From DASVHS01 sp035468985 (GTDB lineage Bacteria; Acidobacteriota; Thermoanaerobaculia; Gp7-AA8), in assembly GCA_035468985.1 (NCBI GenBank), contig DATISF010000047.1, positions 1-64,000 on the forward strand: 64,000 bases of DNA, written 5' to 3'. The notes below the pieces were generated by a model. The model had not been told where the DNA came from and ran no database searches. It saw only the letters and a program-made list of their open reading frames with translations. Shown here piece by piece: positions 49,233 to 58,100 of the stretch. The position numbers and the translations under genes were made by a program. The first letter of the stretch is position 1; each line of letters starts with the position of its first letter.

Positions 49233-50207
49233 GTGACATCTCAAAACGAGCCCGCCGCGGCGGATTCGATCGCCAGCCTCGATCAGATCCGCGAGGCGGC
49301 CCTTCGCATCCGCCCCCACATCCACCGCACCCCCCTCCTCCCCAGCCGGTCGCTTTCGGAAAGGGCGGGAGTGGAAATCCGCATCAAGTGCGAGAACCTG
49401 CAGCGTGCCGGCTCCTTCAAGATCCGGGGAGCCATGAACGCCCTGCTGCAGATCGCGCCGGAGCAGCGCAAACGCGGAGTGGTCGCGTTCTCCTCAGGCA
49501 ACCACGCCCAGGGAGTGGCCCTCGCGGCAAAGACCCTCGGCATCCCGGCGACGATCGTCATGCCCGAGAACTCGGTCAGGACGAAGGTCGAAGCGACCAA
49601 AGCGTACGGAGCCGAGGTCGTGCAGGGCGGCGTGACCGCCGCGACGCGCGACACCGTTGCCCGTGAGATCGCCGAGCGGAAGGGAGCCGCGGTCATCCCG
49701 CCGTTCGACGACGATCGCATCATCGCCGGCCAGGGCACGGTCGGCCTCGAGATCGTCGAAGAGTGGCCTGACGTCGCCTCCATCATCGTCCCGCTCGGCG
49801 GCGGCGGATTGCTCAGCGGAGTGGCGATGGCGTCGACATCGATCAAATCGCAGATCGACGTCTACGGAGTCGAGCCCGCGGCCGGCAACGACGGCGAGCA
49901 GTCATTCCACAGCGGACGGATCGTGTCGATCGAGCCGCCGAACACGATCGCCGACGGTGCGCGAACGCTCGCGATCGGCCAGCGCAATTTCACGATCATC
50001 CGTGAGCGCGTGAAGAACGTCGTGAGCGTTGACGATGCCGTGCTGCTCGAGACCGTGAAATTTGCAATGTACCGCACGAAGCTCGTGATCGAGCCGACGG
50101 GAGCGCTCGGCCTTGCGGCGCTTTTTTCAGGCAAGATCAAGCCGAAGGGACCTGTGGCCGTCGTGATTTCGGGTGGAAACCTCGATTTCACGCTCCTCTG
50201 CAAATGA
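49233..50207 (+). CDS. Threonine/serine dehydratase-like PLP enzyme
   Basis: 324 residues of fold type II PLP family. HRTPLLPSRSLSERAG, the Schiff-base Lys63 in AGSFKIRGA, SSGNHAQGVALAAKTLG (phosphate-binding Ser-Gly-Asn-His), VPLGGGGLLSGVA, and VVISGGNLD. There is no C-terminal ACT domain, so it is not the Ile-regulated biosynthetic IlvA. Catabolic threonine ammonia-lyase, serine racemase or threo-3-hydroxyaspartate ammonia-lyase are all possible. The GTG start may be leaderless. Confidence 0.9.
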   Translation: MTSQNEPAAADSIASLDQIREAALRIRPHIHRTPLLPSRSLSERAGVEIRIKCENLQRAGSFKIRGAMNALLQIAPEQRKRGVVAFSSGNHAQGVALAAKTLGIPATIVMPENSVRTKVEATKAYGAEVVQGGVTAATRDTVAREIAERKGAAVIPPFDDDRIIAGQGTVGLEIVEEWPDVASIIVPLGGGGLLSGVAMASTSIKSQIDVYGVEPAAGNDGEQSFHSGRIVSIEPPNTIADGARTLAIGQRNFTIIRERVKNVVSVDDAVLLETVKFAMYRTKLVIEPTGALGLAALFSGKIKPKGPVAVVISGGNLDFTLLCK

Positions 50208-50215
50208 ACAGAGAA

Positions 50216-50309
50216 CGGGAATGGTGAATGCGGAATGTTGAATGGTGAACGTTGAATGAAATTCACCATTGAACATTCAACATTCAACATTCAACATTCG
50301 ACATTCCCG
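50216..50309. repeat. Large inverted pair of heptamer arrays (TGAATGx / CAACATT)
   Basis: Left arm, six 7-mers from 50218: GGAATGG, TGAATGC, GGAATGT, TGAATGG, TGAACGT, TGAATGA. Right arm, from 50264: CACCATT, GAACATT, CAACATT, CAACATT, CAACATT, CGACATT. The arms are complementary and bounded by CGGGAATG and CATTCCCG. It lies between the dehydratase stop and the rarA start. Confidence 0.95.
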
Positions 50310-50315
50310 TCTCTC

Positions 50316-51647
50316 ATGACCGGCAATCTCTTCGGCGACTCCGAAATCCGCGACGCTCCTGAAACGAACCTCCAGGACGCACCTCTTCCCGAGCGTCTTC
50401 GTCCGAAGTCCATCGATGATGTGGTCGGACTCGAGGAGATCCTCGCGCCCGGCCGCTTTCTTCGAAACGCCATCGAGACCGACCGCATCCCCTCCATGAT
50501 CTTCTGGGGGCCTCCGGGATCGGGAAAAACGACGCTGGCGCGGATCATCGCCAAGACGACACGCGCGCGCTTCGTACCGTTCTCGGCGACGAGCACTTCC
50601 ATCAAAGACATCAAGACTCTGATGGAGGAGGCGCGGAAGTCGCGCCAGCTGCGCGGATCGAGGATGATCGTCTTCATCGACGAGATCCATCGCTTCAACA
50701 AGGCGCAGCAGGATGCGTTTCTCCCCTACGTCGAGTCGGGCGACATCATCCTGATCGGCGCGACGACGGAGAACCCGTCGTTCGAAGTGAACTCCGCGCT
50801 CCTGTCGCGCTGCAAAGTGGTCGTCATTCCGCCGCTCGAGCGCGAGCAGGTGATCACGATCCTGCAGCGGGCGGTGAGCGATCCGGCGGTGAAGCGATAC
50901 GGAATCGAAGTCGGCCGCGACGCGCTGGACTTCATCGCCGCAACGTCGGCGGGAGACGCGCGCCAGGCTCTGAACAGCCTGCAGCTCGTCGTCGAGACGG
51001 CCTCGAAGGACGACAGCCCGATCGACGCGGTGAAGGTGAAGACGATCCTGCAGCGCCGCTCGCTGATGTACGACAAATCGGGCGAGGAGCACTACAACAT
51101 CATCTCCGCGCTGCACAAGTCGGTGCGGAACGGAGACGCCGATGCGGCCGTGTACTGGCTCGTGCGGATGCTCGAGGGCGGCGAAGATCCGCTCTACATC
51201 GCCCGGCGCATGGTGCGCGCGGCATCGGAGGACATCGGCAACGCCGATCCGCAGGCCCTCGTCTTCGCCATCGCCGTGCAGCAGACCGTGCACTTCCTCG
51301 GCATGCCGGAAGCGGGGGTCGCGCTCGCGCAGCTCGTCACGTATCTCGCCGCCGCCCCGAAATCGAATGCCGCGTATGTCGGCTACGGCCAAGCGGTCAC
51401 CGAAGTGCGGCAGGGCGACAACCCGCCGGTTCCGCTCCACATCCGCAACGCGCCGACGCGCCTCATGAAAGACTTGGGCTACGGCCGCGGATATCAGTAC
51501 GCGCACGATTACGAAGAACAGACGACGGAGATGGAATGCCTTCCGGAGTCGTTGCGCGGCCGGCGGTTCTACGAGCCCAAAGACGCGGGCTTCGAACGCG
51601 AGATTCGCGAGCGGCTGGAGAAGATGAAGAAGGCCCGCGAGAAATGA
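50316..51647 (+). CDS. rarA: Replication-associated recombination protein A (RarA/MgsA AAA+ ATPase)
   Basis: 443 residues. LPERLRPKSIDDVVGLEEIL opens the family, Walker A is GPPGSGKTTLA (65-75), Walker B FIDEIHRFNKAQQDAFLP, sensor 1 IGATTENPSFEVNSALLSR, then the C-terminal tetramer domain (SALHKSVRNGDADAAVYWL, RRMVRAASEDIGNADPQAL). Acts at stalled forks. The ATG at 50316 follows the heptamer repeat. An earlier ATG at 50256 would only add repeat-encoded residues. Confidence 0.96.
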   Translation: MTGNLFGDSEIRDAPETNLQDAPLPERLRPKSIDDVVGLEEILAPGRFLRNAIETDRIPSMIFWGPPGSGKTTLARIIAKTTRARFVPFSATSTSIKDIKTLMEEARKSRQLRGSRMIVFIDEIHRFNKAQQDAFLPYVESGDIILIGATTENPSFEVNSALLSRCKVVVIPPLEREQVITILQRAVSDPAVKRYGIEVGRDALDFIAATSAGDARQALNSLQLVVETASKDDSPIDAVKVKTILQRRSLMYDKSGEEHYNIISALHKSVRNGDADAAVYWLVRMLEGGEDPLYIARRMVRAASEDIGNADPQALVFAIAVQQTVHFLGMPEAGVALAQLVTYLAAAPKSNAAYVGYGQAVTEVRQGDNPPVPLHIRNAPTRLMKDLGYGRGYQYAHDYEEQTTEMECLPESLRGRRFYEPKDAGFEREIRERLEKMKKAREK

Positions 51648-51648
51648 A

Positions 51649-52047
51649 CTACTGACCCCTCCTCGGAATCGGTCGCGGTTTCCTGTCCTCCCCCACATTC
51701 ACATACACGACGTGCGCTTCGGTCACGATGACCCGCTGATCGGGATCCTTCCCGCGGAGCGCCTCGACCACGACTTTGATCGTGATCGAGGTCGTTCCGA
51801 TGCGGATCGTCTCGGTCCAGAAACTGACCAGGTCGCCGACGAACACCGGCGCGAGGAACACGACCTTGTCCATCGAGACGGTGACCATGAACTGGCTCCC
51901 CTGCCGGCGCGCTTCGATCGCCCCGGCCTGGTCGATGTAGGAAAGGATGATGCCGCCGAAGATCGTGCCGTAGGCGTTGGTGTCGCGCGGCATCATGAGC
52001 ACGCGGATCGCGGGCTCATTCCACTTCGGCAGAATGTTGTCCGGCAA
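51649..52047 (-). CDS. Acyl-CoA thioesterase, hotdog fold (YciA/BFIT-like)
   Basis: 132 residues. MPRDTNAYGTIFGGIILSYI is the hotdog helix with the family's N-x-x-G-x-x-F-G-G motif, followed by DQAGAIEARR, KVVFLAPVFVGDLVSFW and VTEAHVVYV. The Asp in SYIDQAG is the likely catalytic residue. The TTG start is the base after the ppiD stop on the minus strand; it is therefore translationally coupled. MMPRDTN could be an alternative start. Confidence 0.88.
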   Translation of the reverse strand: MPDNILPKWNEPAIRVLMMPRDTNAYGTIFGGIILSYIDQAGAIEARRQGSQFMVTVSMDKVVFLAPVFVGDLVSFWTETIRIGTTSITIKVVVEALRGKDPDQRVIVTEAHVVYVNVGEDRKPRPIPRRGQ

Positions 52048-54000
52048 CTACGCGCCCTGTTGCGGCTGCGACTTCGACCGCGACTGCAGCACCTGTTCGT
52101 TGACGTCGACTCTGGCATCCTTGCGAAGCTTGGCCAGCAGTGTCGCGCGCAGACTTCGGGCCTGCTGCGAGCGGATCATGTCCATGTACGCCGACTCGTT
52201 CTCCTTCAGCTCCTGGTCCGTGACCTTCTTCTGCTGCACGACCTGGAACGCGATCGCACCGTCGCCGGCAATGATCGGGCCCTGCAGCTGTCCGGGCGCC
52301 GACGAAAGAGCGAGATTGACCAGCTGGCTCGTGTCGCCGGTGATCCCCGCGATGTAACCCTGTCGGTTCACCGTGGCGTCGGCCGCAGGCAGACCGACTT
52401 TCGCCGCCACCGCGTCCGCTGACGTCACGCCGGCCATCGCTTTGGTGAGCGCCTCGCGCGCGAGCTCACGTGCTTTCGCCATTTTGGCGTCCTGGGTCAC
52501 GCGGTCGCGGATCTCCGCGAGGGCGGTCACGCCGGCCGGCCGAATTCCATAGAGATAAGGAATGATGATGCCGCGTTGCGTTCCGATCATCTCGCCGACA
52601 TCACCCTGCTTGGCGCCGAATGCCCAGGTGGTCAGCGCCGGGTTGGCGCCGAGTCCGGGGATCGGGTCGTTCTTCTGGAACCACTGCGTGTCATTCGAGC
52701 TGACCTTGTCGCTCGCAAGCGCCGAGAACGCTTCGGGTGTCGACGGTTTGTTCTGCCGCAGGCGTGCCGCGATGCGCGTCATCTCTTCGCGGGCCTGGTC
52801 TTTCGCCAGCTGATCGGCAACCTGCGCCGCCAGTTCGGGCTTCACTTGCTCGAACGTGCGGTACGCCTCGGGACGGCGCTCGAGGACTTTGATGATGTGG
52901 TAGCCGTACTCCTGCGAACGGATCGGATCGCTGACCTGATTGAGCGGAATCGTGAACGCAGCCTGATCGAAAACCGGGACGGTCGTGCCGCGGTCGACGA
53001 ACCCCATGTCGCCACCCTTCGCCGAGGACGACGGATCGGCGGAGTTCTGTTTGGCGAGCGTGGCGAAGTCGGCTCCGCCGCGCAGCTGCTTGACGAGCGA
53101 CTCCGCTTTGGCGCGCGCTGCTGCGTCGACTTCCGGCGCCGAGCTCGGATCGACTTTGATCAGGATGTGGAAGACGTGTGCCGCCTCCGGCGCTTTGAAA
53201 TCCTCCTTCGAGGAGTTGTAGCGCTTCAACAGCTCCGCGTCGTTCGGGATGATCTGTAAACGAAGACGGTTGAAATCCGCCAGCAGGTACTTCACGTCGC
53301 GCTGTTCGGTGTGCGAGTACTTGGTCTGGTTCGCTTTGTAGAACGCTTCGACGTCCGCCGGCGTGACGGTCACGCTCGTGACCTCGCGGCTCGCCGGATA
53401 AAGGACGTAACGGATTTTCGCGTTCTCGCTGACGCGCCGGTATTCGGCGTCGGCCATCTTCGGCGAGACCATCACGGACGTGGCGAGCGCGCTCTCCATC
53501 TTCTGGAGCGTGATCTCGCGCGCGAGCTCATCCTCGAATTCGGCCGGACTCTGAAATCCCATCTGCGTCACGTAACGGGAGTAGAGCTCGGAGCCGATGA
53601 ACTTCCCGTCCGGATTGAGGACGGGGATCTCGAGGATCCGCTTGCGGACTTCTTCCTGCGAGGCGGAGAGGTGGAGGCGGCGTGCCTCCTGCAGCAGCAG
53701 CCGCTGGTCGATCAGCGAGTCGAGGACCTGTCTCGGCAGGCCCATCTGATCGAGCATCTCCTGGCTCAGTTGCGAACCATACATGCGCTTGTAGTTTTCT
53801 TCGGCGTAGTAGACCCCGCGATCGAAATCGCGGTACGTGATCGTCTCGCCGTTCACGCGAGCGGCATAGCCGCGGTCGGAAGCTCCGGCGCGGGCGCCGC
53901 CGGCACCCCAGTCGACGAAGATGAAGAGAATAAAGATCGCGACGATCGCGACAAGGATCCACTTGAGCTGCTGGAAGCTGTCACGCATTAACTTGAGCAT
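52048..54000 (-). CDS. ppiD: PpiD-like inner-membrane peptidyl-prolyl isomerase/chaperone
   Basis: 650 residues. An N-terminal membrane anchor (WILVAIVAIFILFIFVDWG) is followed by a SurA_N-type domain (~45-230), a parvulin domain (~260-370; AAHVFHILIKVD, GGDMGFVDRGTTVP, YGYHIIKVLERRPEAYRTF), and a C-terminal second degenerate domain (~400-600). This is the layout of PpiD, which helps proteins leaving the Sec channel. It is the third parvulin-type foldase in the window. Divergent from the FecR-domain gene. Confidence 0.92.
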   Translation of the reverse strand: MLKLMRDSFQQLKWILVAIVAIFILFIFVDWGAGGARAGASDRGYAARVNGETITYRDFDRGVYYAEENYKRMYGSQLSQEMLDQMGLPRQVLDSLIDQRLLLQEARRLHLSASQEEVRKRILEIPVLNPDGKFIGSELYSRYVTQMGFQSPAEFEDELAREITLQKMESALATSVMVSPKMADAEYRRVSENAKIRYVLYPASREVTSVTVTPADVEAFYKANQTKYSHTEQRDVKYLLADFNRLRLQIIPNDAELLKRYNSSKEDFKAPEAAHVFHILIKVDPSSAPEVDAAARAKAESLVKQLRGGADFATLAKQNSADPSSSAKGGDMGFVDRGTTVPVFDQAAFTIPLNQVSDPIRSQEYGYHIIKVLERRPEAYRTFEQVKPELAAQVADQLAKDQAREEMTRIAARLRQNKPSTPEAFSALASDKVSSNDTQWFQKNDPIPGLGANPALTTWAFGAKQGDVGEMIGTQRGIIIPYLYGIRPAGVTALAEIRDRVTQDAKMAKARELAREALTKAMAGVTSADAVAAKVGLPAADATVNRQGYIAGITGDTSQLVNLALSSAPGQLQGPIIAGDGAIAFQVVQQKKVTDQELKENESAYMDMIRSQQARSLRATLLAKLRKDARVDVNEQVLQSRSKSQPQQGA

Positions 54001-54120
54001 GGAGAACTACCTTTCGGACACCCGTAGGTCGGTCAAATCACACAGAAAAAACGCGGCAGTGTACCTATTCCCGATATCGGACGTAAACCGCTGTGTGTGC
54101 TATAACAGTCCGTGCCTTCG

Positions 54121-55563
54121 ATGGCAAAAAAGCGGAGCAAGGTGACGGGTGCCGACGTCGATTGGTACCTCATATCAATCGACCGGCTGAAGCAGGTGGG
54201 GCTCGTCGTCCTGATCCTCCTGCTTGCGGCTGCAGGCTACTTTTTCTGGCAGAAAGAGAAAGGAAACCCTCGCAGCAACGCCGAATCGGCCATCACCGAC
54301 GCCCGCCAGGCCCTGAACGCCCTGGCATCCTCCAAAGACTTCAACGCTCACCGGCCCGAATTCGACCGGGCCCAGCGGAAGCTCGACGAGGCGAACGCGC
54401 TATTTACCAGTGCAAAGTTCACGGAAGCGCAGGGGGCCGCGGTCGAGTCGCAGACCATCAGCCGGACGGCACTGTCCGGCGGTGCCGACCGCGAAAATGA
54501 CGCCCAGTTCCTGACCGTGGAAGGCGACGTTAAGTATCAGAAAGGCTCGTCGGGCGACTGGAAAGACGCCGATCCCCGCACGCCGCTGTTCAATGGCGAC
54601 TGGGTCAAGACGGGAGAGCGCGCCTCCGCCGAGCTCATCTTCTCGAATGGCTCGCTCTACACCGTCGGCTCGAACGCTCTCCTCGAGATCTACTCGCAGT
54701 TGAACCCGGCCACTGCCAAGAAGACCAATGAAGTGAAGATGCAGGTCGGCTCGGTCGAGGTCGCCACGACGGACGACCAGTCCAGCGTCCGCACGCCCGG
54801 AACGCGCGTGGTGATCGATTCCGAGTCCACGACGCAGGTCGGCGTGGACAAGGGCCAGCAGACCGCGGTCGTCGCGACAAAGGGTTCGGCTTCCGTCACC
54901 TCGACGGCTGGCGGAGAAGCGATCAAGCTCTCGTCCGGCGACAAGGTCAGCGCCTCCCCCGCCGGGCAGGTCTCGCCGGTCAAGAAACTGATCCTCCCGC
55001 CTGCGCTTCTCGCGCCCGCGGACAACCAGGTCTTCCAGATGACGGGCGATCTGCGCGTGCAGTTCACGTGGGACACGCAGCCGACCGCAACGGGATATGT
55101 GCTGCAGGTCTCGCGGTCCCGGCTGTTCTCCACCCTCGAGATCAACTCCAGGCGGCAGAACACCAGCGCTTCCGCCCGGGTGACCTCCGAGGGAGCGTTC
55201 TACTGGCGGGCGGCGGCGGTCGGTCCGGACGGCGATGTCGGGCCGTTCTCGTCGTTCCGCCGCTTCCGCGTCAGCGGAGGGCAGCGCACCGGGTCCACGG
55301 CGGTGACCGCCGATCGTGAGCCGCCGAAGCTGCAGCTCAACAAACCCTACTCGATCGGCGGGCCGTTCTTCATGATCGAGGGGACGGCCGAGCCGGGAGC
55401 GACCGTTTTCATCAACGACGAAGAGGTCGACGTCGAATCGACCGGCCATTTCAAGAAGCTGGTCAGCTTCAACAAGACGGGCGCGAACGCCGTCGTGGTG
55501 AAGGCCGTCGATCCGGCGGGCAACCAGACCGTCAAGTCCGAGACCGTTTTTGTTGAGGAGTAA
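54121..55563 (+). CDS. FecR-domain membrane protein
   Basis: 480 residues. A single helix (~29-47, VGLVVLILLLAAAGYFFWQ), a helical linker, then a FecR domain (~130-250): LTVEGDVKYQKGSSGDWKDA, LFNGDWVKTGERASAELIFS and MQVGSVEVAT...SSVRTPGTRVVI. A fibronectin/PEGA-like module (~295-390, VQFTWDTQPTATGYVLQVS) and a final Ig-like module (~405-480) follow. Bacterial FecR-domain proteins outside iron uptake are probable envelope scaffolds. ATG at 54121 gives MAKKRSK; GTG at 54112, 5 nt after TATAAC (54101-54106), is an alternative. Immediately upstream of the mre cluster. Confidence 0.85.
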   Translation: MAKKRSKVTGADVDWYLISIDRLKQVGLVVLILLLAAAGYFFWQKEKGNPRSNAESAITDARQALNALASSKDFNAHRPEFDRAQRKLDEANALFTSAKFTEAQGAAVESQTISRTALSGGADRENDAQFLTVEGDVKYQKGSSGDWKDADPRTPLFNGDWVKTGERASAELIFSNGSLYTVGSNALLEIYSQLNPATAKKTNEVKMQVGSVEVATTDDQSSVRTPGTRVVIDSESTTQVGVDKGQQTAVVATKGSASVTSTAGGEAIKLSSGDKVSASPAGQVSPVKKLILPPALLAPADNQVFQMTGDLRVQFTWDTQPTATGYVLQVSRSRLFSTLEINSRRQNTSASARVTSEGAFYWRAAAVGPDGDVGPFSSFRRFRVSGGQRTGSTAVTADREPPKLQLNKPYSIGGPFFMIEGTAEPGATVFINDEEVDVESTGHFKKLVSFNKTGANAVVVKAVDPAGNQTVKSETVFVEE

Positions 55564-55568
55564 TCCAC

Positions 55569-55588
55569 CGTCCTCGCTCCCGAGGACG
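55569..55588 (+). terminator. Hairpin after the FecR-domain gene
   Basis: CGTCCTCG-CTCC-CGAGGACG, a perfect 8-bp stem 6 nt beyond the stop. It lacks a T-run, so termination is uncertain. TAAAAT directly after it (55589-55594) could be a -10 for mreB. Confidence 0.45.
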
Positions 55589-55669
55589 TAAAATTCGCGG
55601 GGCAAACGTTTTGCACTGGCCTCCGCGGCTGCCAACCAAGTTTCACCAATCAGGGGATAAACGCTTCCG

Positions 55670-56695
55670 ATGGCTGTGAAATCACTGCTCTCCATGTTCT
55701 CGAACGATCTGGCGATCGATCTGGGAACAGCCAACACGCTCGTTTACGCGAAGAACAAAGGCATCGTCGTCCGCGAACCGTCGATCGTCGCGGTCAACAA
55801 GATCAACAACAACGTCGAAGCCGTCGGAAAGGAAGCGAAAGAGATGCTCGGCCGGACGCCGGGCAACATCGTCGCCATCCGCCCGATGAAGGACGGCGTC
55901 ATCGCCGATTTCGAAGTCACCGAGAAGATGATCAAGTACTTCATCGAGAAAGCGCACGGACGGCGGTTCCTGGTGAAGCCGCGCATCGTCATCTCGGTTC
56001 CTTCGGAGATCACGCAGGTGGAGAAGCGCGCGGTCAAGGACTCGGCACTCCGCGCCGGCGCCACCGAGGTGTATCTGATCGAGCAGGCCATGGCGGCGGC
56101 GATCGGGGCCGGACTTCCCATCACCGATCCGACCGGCAACATGATCGTTGACATCGGCGGCGGCACGACCGACGTGGCCGTGATCTCGCTGGCCGGCATC
56201 GTCTACTCGCGTTCCGTGCGCGTGGCCGGCAACGAGATGGACGACGCGATCATTCAGTACATCAAGCGGAAGTACAACCTGCTCATCGGCGAGCGCACCG
56301 CCGAGCAGGTGAAGATGGAGATCGGCTCCGCCTTCCCGCTCGATGAAGAGATGACCATGGAGATCAAGGGCCGCGACCTCGTCGAGGGCGTGCCCAAGAC
56401 TCTGGTCGTCTCGGACGAAGAGATCCGCGAGGCGCTGTCCGAGACCGTGGCCACGATCGTGGAGGCCGTTCGCGTAGCGCTGGAGCGCACGCCGCCCGAA
56501 CTGTCGGCCGACATCATGGACAAGGGGATCATCATCGCCGGCGGCGGATCGATGCTGAAGAACCTCGACAAGCGCCTGCGCGAGGAGACGGGCCTCCCCG
56601 TCACGCTGGCCGAGGACCCCCTGGCGTGCGTGGCGCTGGGGACCGGGCAGATGCTGACCGATTTCAATTTGCTCCGGAAGATTTCCATCGAGTAG
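55670..56695 (+). CDS. mreB: Rod-shape-determining protein MreB
   Basis: 341 residues, actin fold. DLAIDLGTANTLVYAKNKGI (phosphate 1), MIVDIGGGTTDVAVISLAGI (phosphate 2), GNEMDDAIIQYIKRKYNLLI, and IIIAGGGSMLKNLDKRL (adenosine). It guides cell-wall insertion and predicts a rod-like cell. It heads mreB-mreC-mreD-mrdA-rodA. Confidence 0.98.
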   Translation: MAVKSLLSMFSNDLAIDLGTANTLVYAKNKGIVVREPSIVAVNKINNNVEAVGKEAKEMLGRTPGNIVAIRPMKDGVIADFEVTEKMIKYFIEKAHGRRFLVKPRIVISVPSEITQVEKRAVKDSALRAGATEVYLIEQAMAAAIGAGLPITDPTGNMIVDIGGGTTDVAVISLAGIVYSRSVRVAGNEMDDAIIQYIKRKYNLLIGERTAEQVKMEIGSAFPLDEEMTMEIKGRDLVEGVPKTLVVSDEEIREALSETVATIVEAVRVALERTPPELSADIMDKGIIIAGGGSMLKNLDKRLREETGLPVTLAEDPLACVALGTGQMLTDFNLLRKISIE

Positions 56696-56737
56696 CTCTC
56701 CGCTCTGGCGTAGATTCTGCTCAAAGCGCTTGTCGTC

Positions 56738-57598
56738 ATGGCCGTTCCCTCAGATGTCATCCCCCGGCGCCCGACGCTGCTCTTCATCGTCGTGCTCTCG
56801 CTGCTGTTCATCCTGATGAGCTTCAGCAGCCGGACGCGTTACGTCGGTGAGACCCGGACGTTGTTCGAGCGGACGGTGATGACGATGTTCTCGCCGGTTC
56901 CGAAGGCCGTGAACTGGATCGGCAGCGCGACCTCCGACATGTTCCACGGCTATCTCGACATGCGGCGGGCCGTCAGCGAGAACGTGGAGCTTCATCGAAA
57001 GGTGGCATCGCTGACCACCGAGAACCTCAAGCTCCGGCAGTCATCGACCGATCTTCGCCGCCTCCGCGGCCTTCTCGGCTATGACGACCAGCTGAACCTG
57101 GAGACGTCGATGGCGCAGGCCATCATGCTCGACACCTCCGGCCGGTTCAAATCGGTGATCATCGACCGTGGCTCCACGGACGCCATCGATGTCAATGACG
57201 CCGTCGTCAACGCCAATGGACTGATCGGCCGCGTGGTCCTGACGACGAAGGACATGGCCAAGGTGCAACTCGTCACCGACAGCAACTGTGCCGTCGGCGC
57301 GCTCGACGAACGCTCGCGGCGCCAGGGCGTGGTCCGCGGAAATGGGAGCGGCGCGCTGGAGATGCACGATGTGCCGGCTCTGGCCGACGTCGTTCCCGGC
57401 GACCGCATCCTGACCGCCGGCATCGACGGCATCTATCCGAAGGGCATTCCGGTCGGCGTGGTCGTGAAAGCCGGTCAGGGGCCGGACCTCTTCAAGAACA
57501 TCGTGGTGAAGCCGTCGGTCGACATCGGGTCGATCGAAGAAGTGATCATCATTCACACCCACAAGATCCCGGGTGACGTCGTGAGGTATGCCCCTTGA
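56738..57598 (+). CDS. mreC: Rod-shape-determining protein MreC
   Basis: 286 residues: an N-terminal membrane helix (LLFIVVLSLLFILMSF), a coiled coil (~70-105, ENVELHRKVASLTTENLKLR), then two beta domains with VIMLDTSGRF and DRGSTDAIDVNDAVVNANGLIG, shown in part, GDRILTAGIDGIYPKGIPVG. It bridges MreB/RodA with PBP2 in the periplasm. The stop overlaps the mreD start. Confidence 0.95.
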   Translation: MAVPSDVIPRRPTLLFIVVLSLLFILMSFSSRTRYVGETRTLFERTVMTMFSPVPKAVNWIGSATSDMFHGYLDMRRAVSENVELHRKVASLTTENLKLRQSSTDLRRLRGLLGYDDQLNLETSMAQAIMLDTSGRFKSVIIDRGSTDAIDVNDAVVNANGLIGRVVLTTKDMAKVQLVTDSNCAVGALDERSRRQGVVRGNGSGALEMHDVPALADVVPGDRILTAGIDGIYPKGIPVGVVVKAGQGPDLFKNIVVKPSVDIGSIEEVIIIHTHKIPGDVVRYAP

Positions 57599-58092
57599 GA
57601 TGGTTGCGGTTTGCCATCGGACTGTTGATCGCGCTGACGCTGCATTCGCTCCTCGATAGTTTCTTTCCGAATGCGCTGGCGTTCTTCAATCCCTACGTGA
57701 TCCTCGTCGTGTACTACTCGATGGGCGGCAACATCCTCGGCGCCATCATCGCCGGGGTCATCGCCGGATTCGTGCAGGACGCGTTCTCGTCCTCGATCTT
57801 CGGGCTGCACGCGTTCTCACTGACCGTGTGCGCCTACATCGTCGCGTATATCAACTCCCGCCTGGTCCTTCGCGGCACCCTCTTCTTCGGCGCATGCCTG
57901 GGCGGCGCGGTGATCGTGAACGAGCTGGTGATCTACATTCTGGTCAACATTCTGCTCAAGCAGCGCATCGAGATGTTCGAGCAGGGACTCTTCGTGAAAA
58001 CGATCTTCACCCTGATGTTCGGAATGTTCGTGTATCAATTACTAACGTTGTTCTTACGCGAAGAGCCGATCGAAGCCACCCGGTTCTCCTGA
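57595..58092 (+). CDS. mreD: Rod-shape-determining protein MreD
   Basis: 165 residues with about five helices: FAIGLLIALTLHSLLDSFFP, YVILVVYYSMGGNILGAIIA and GAVIVNELVIYILVNILL. The TTG start overlaps the mreC TGA (TTGA). Identity rests on topology and the mreBC-mreD-mrdA context, both typical. Confidence 0.88.
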   Translation: MRWLRFAIGLLIALTLHSLLDSFFPNALAFFNPYVILVVYYSMGGNILGAIIAGVIAGFVQDAFSSSIFGLHAFSLTVCAYIVAYINSRLVLRGTLFFGACLGGAVIVNELVIYILVNILLKQRIEMFEQGLFVKTIFTLMFGMFVYQLLTLFLREEPIEATRFS

Positions 58093-58100
58093 GAGCTTCC

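Noticed and set aside
50216..50309. CRISPR-like repeat
   Set aside because: The 7-bp words are contiguous with no spacers, and the two halves are complementary. No cas genes.
50256..50315. Extended N-terminus of RarA from ATG 50256
   Set aside because: The extra 20 residues come entirely from the heptamer array and have no match to the RarA family start.
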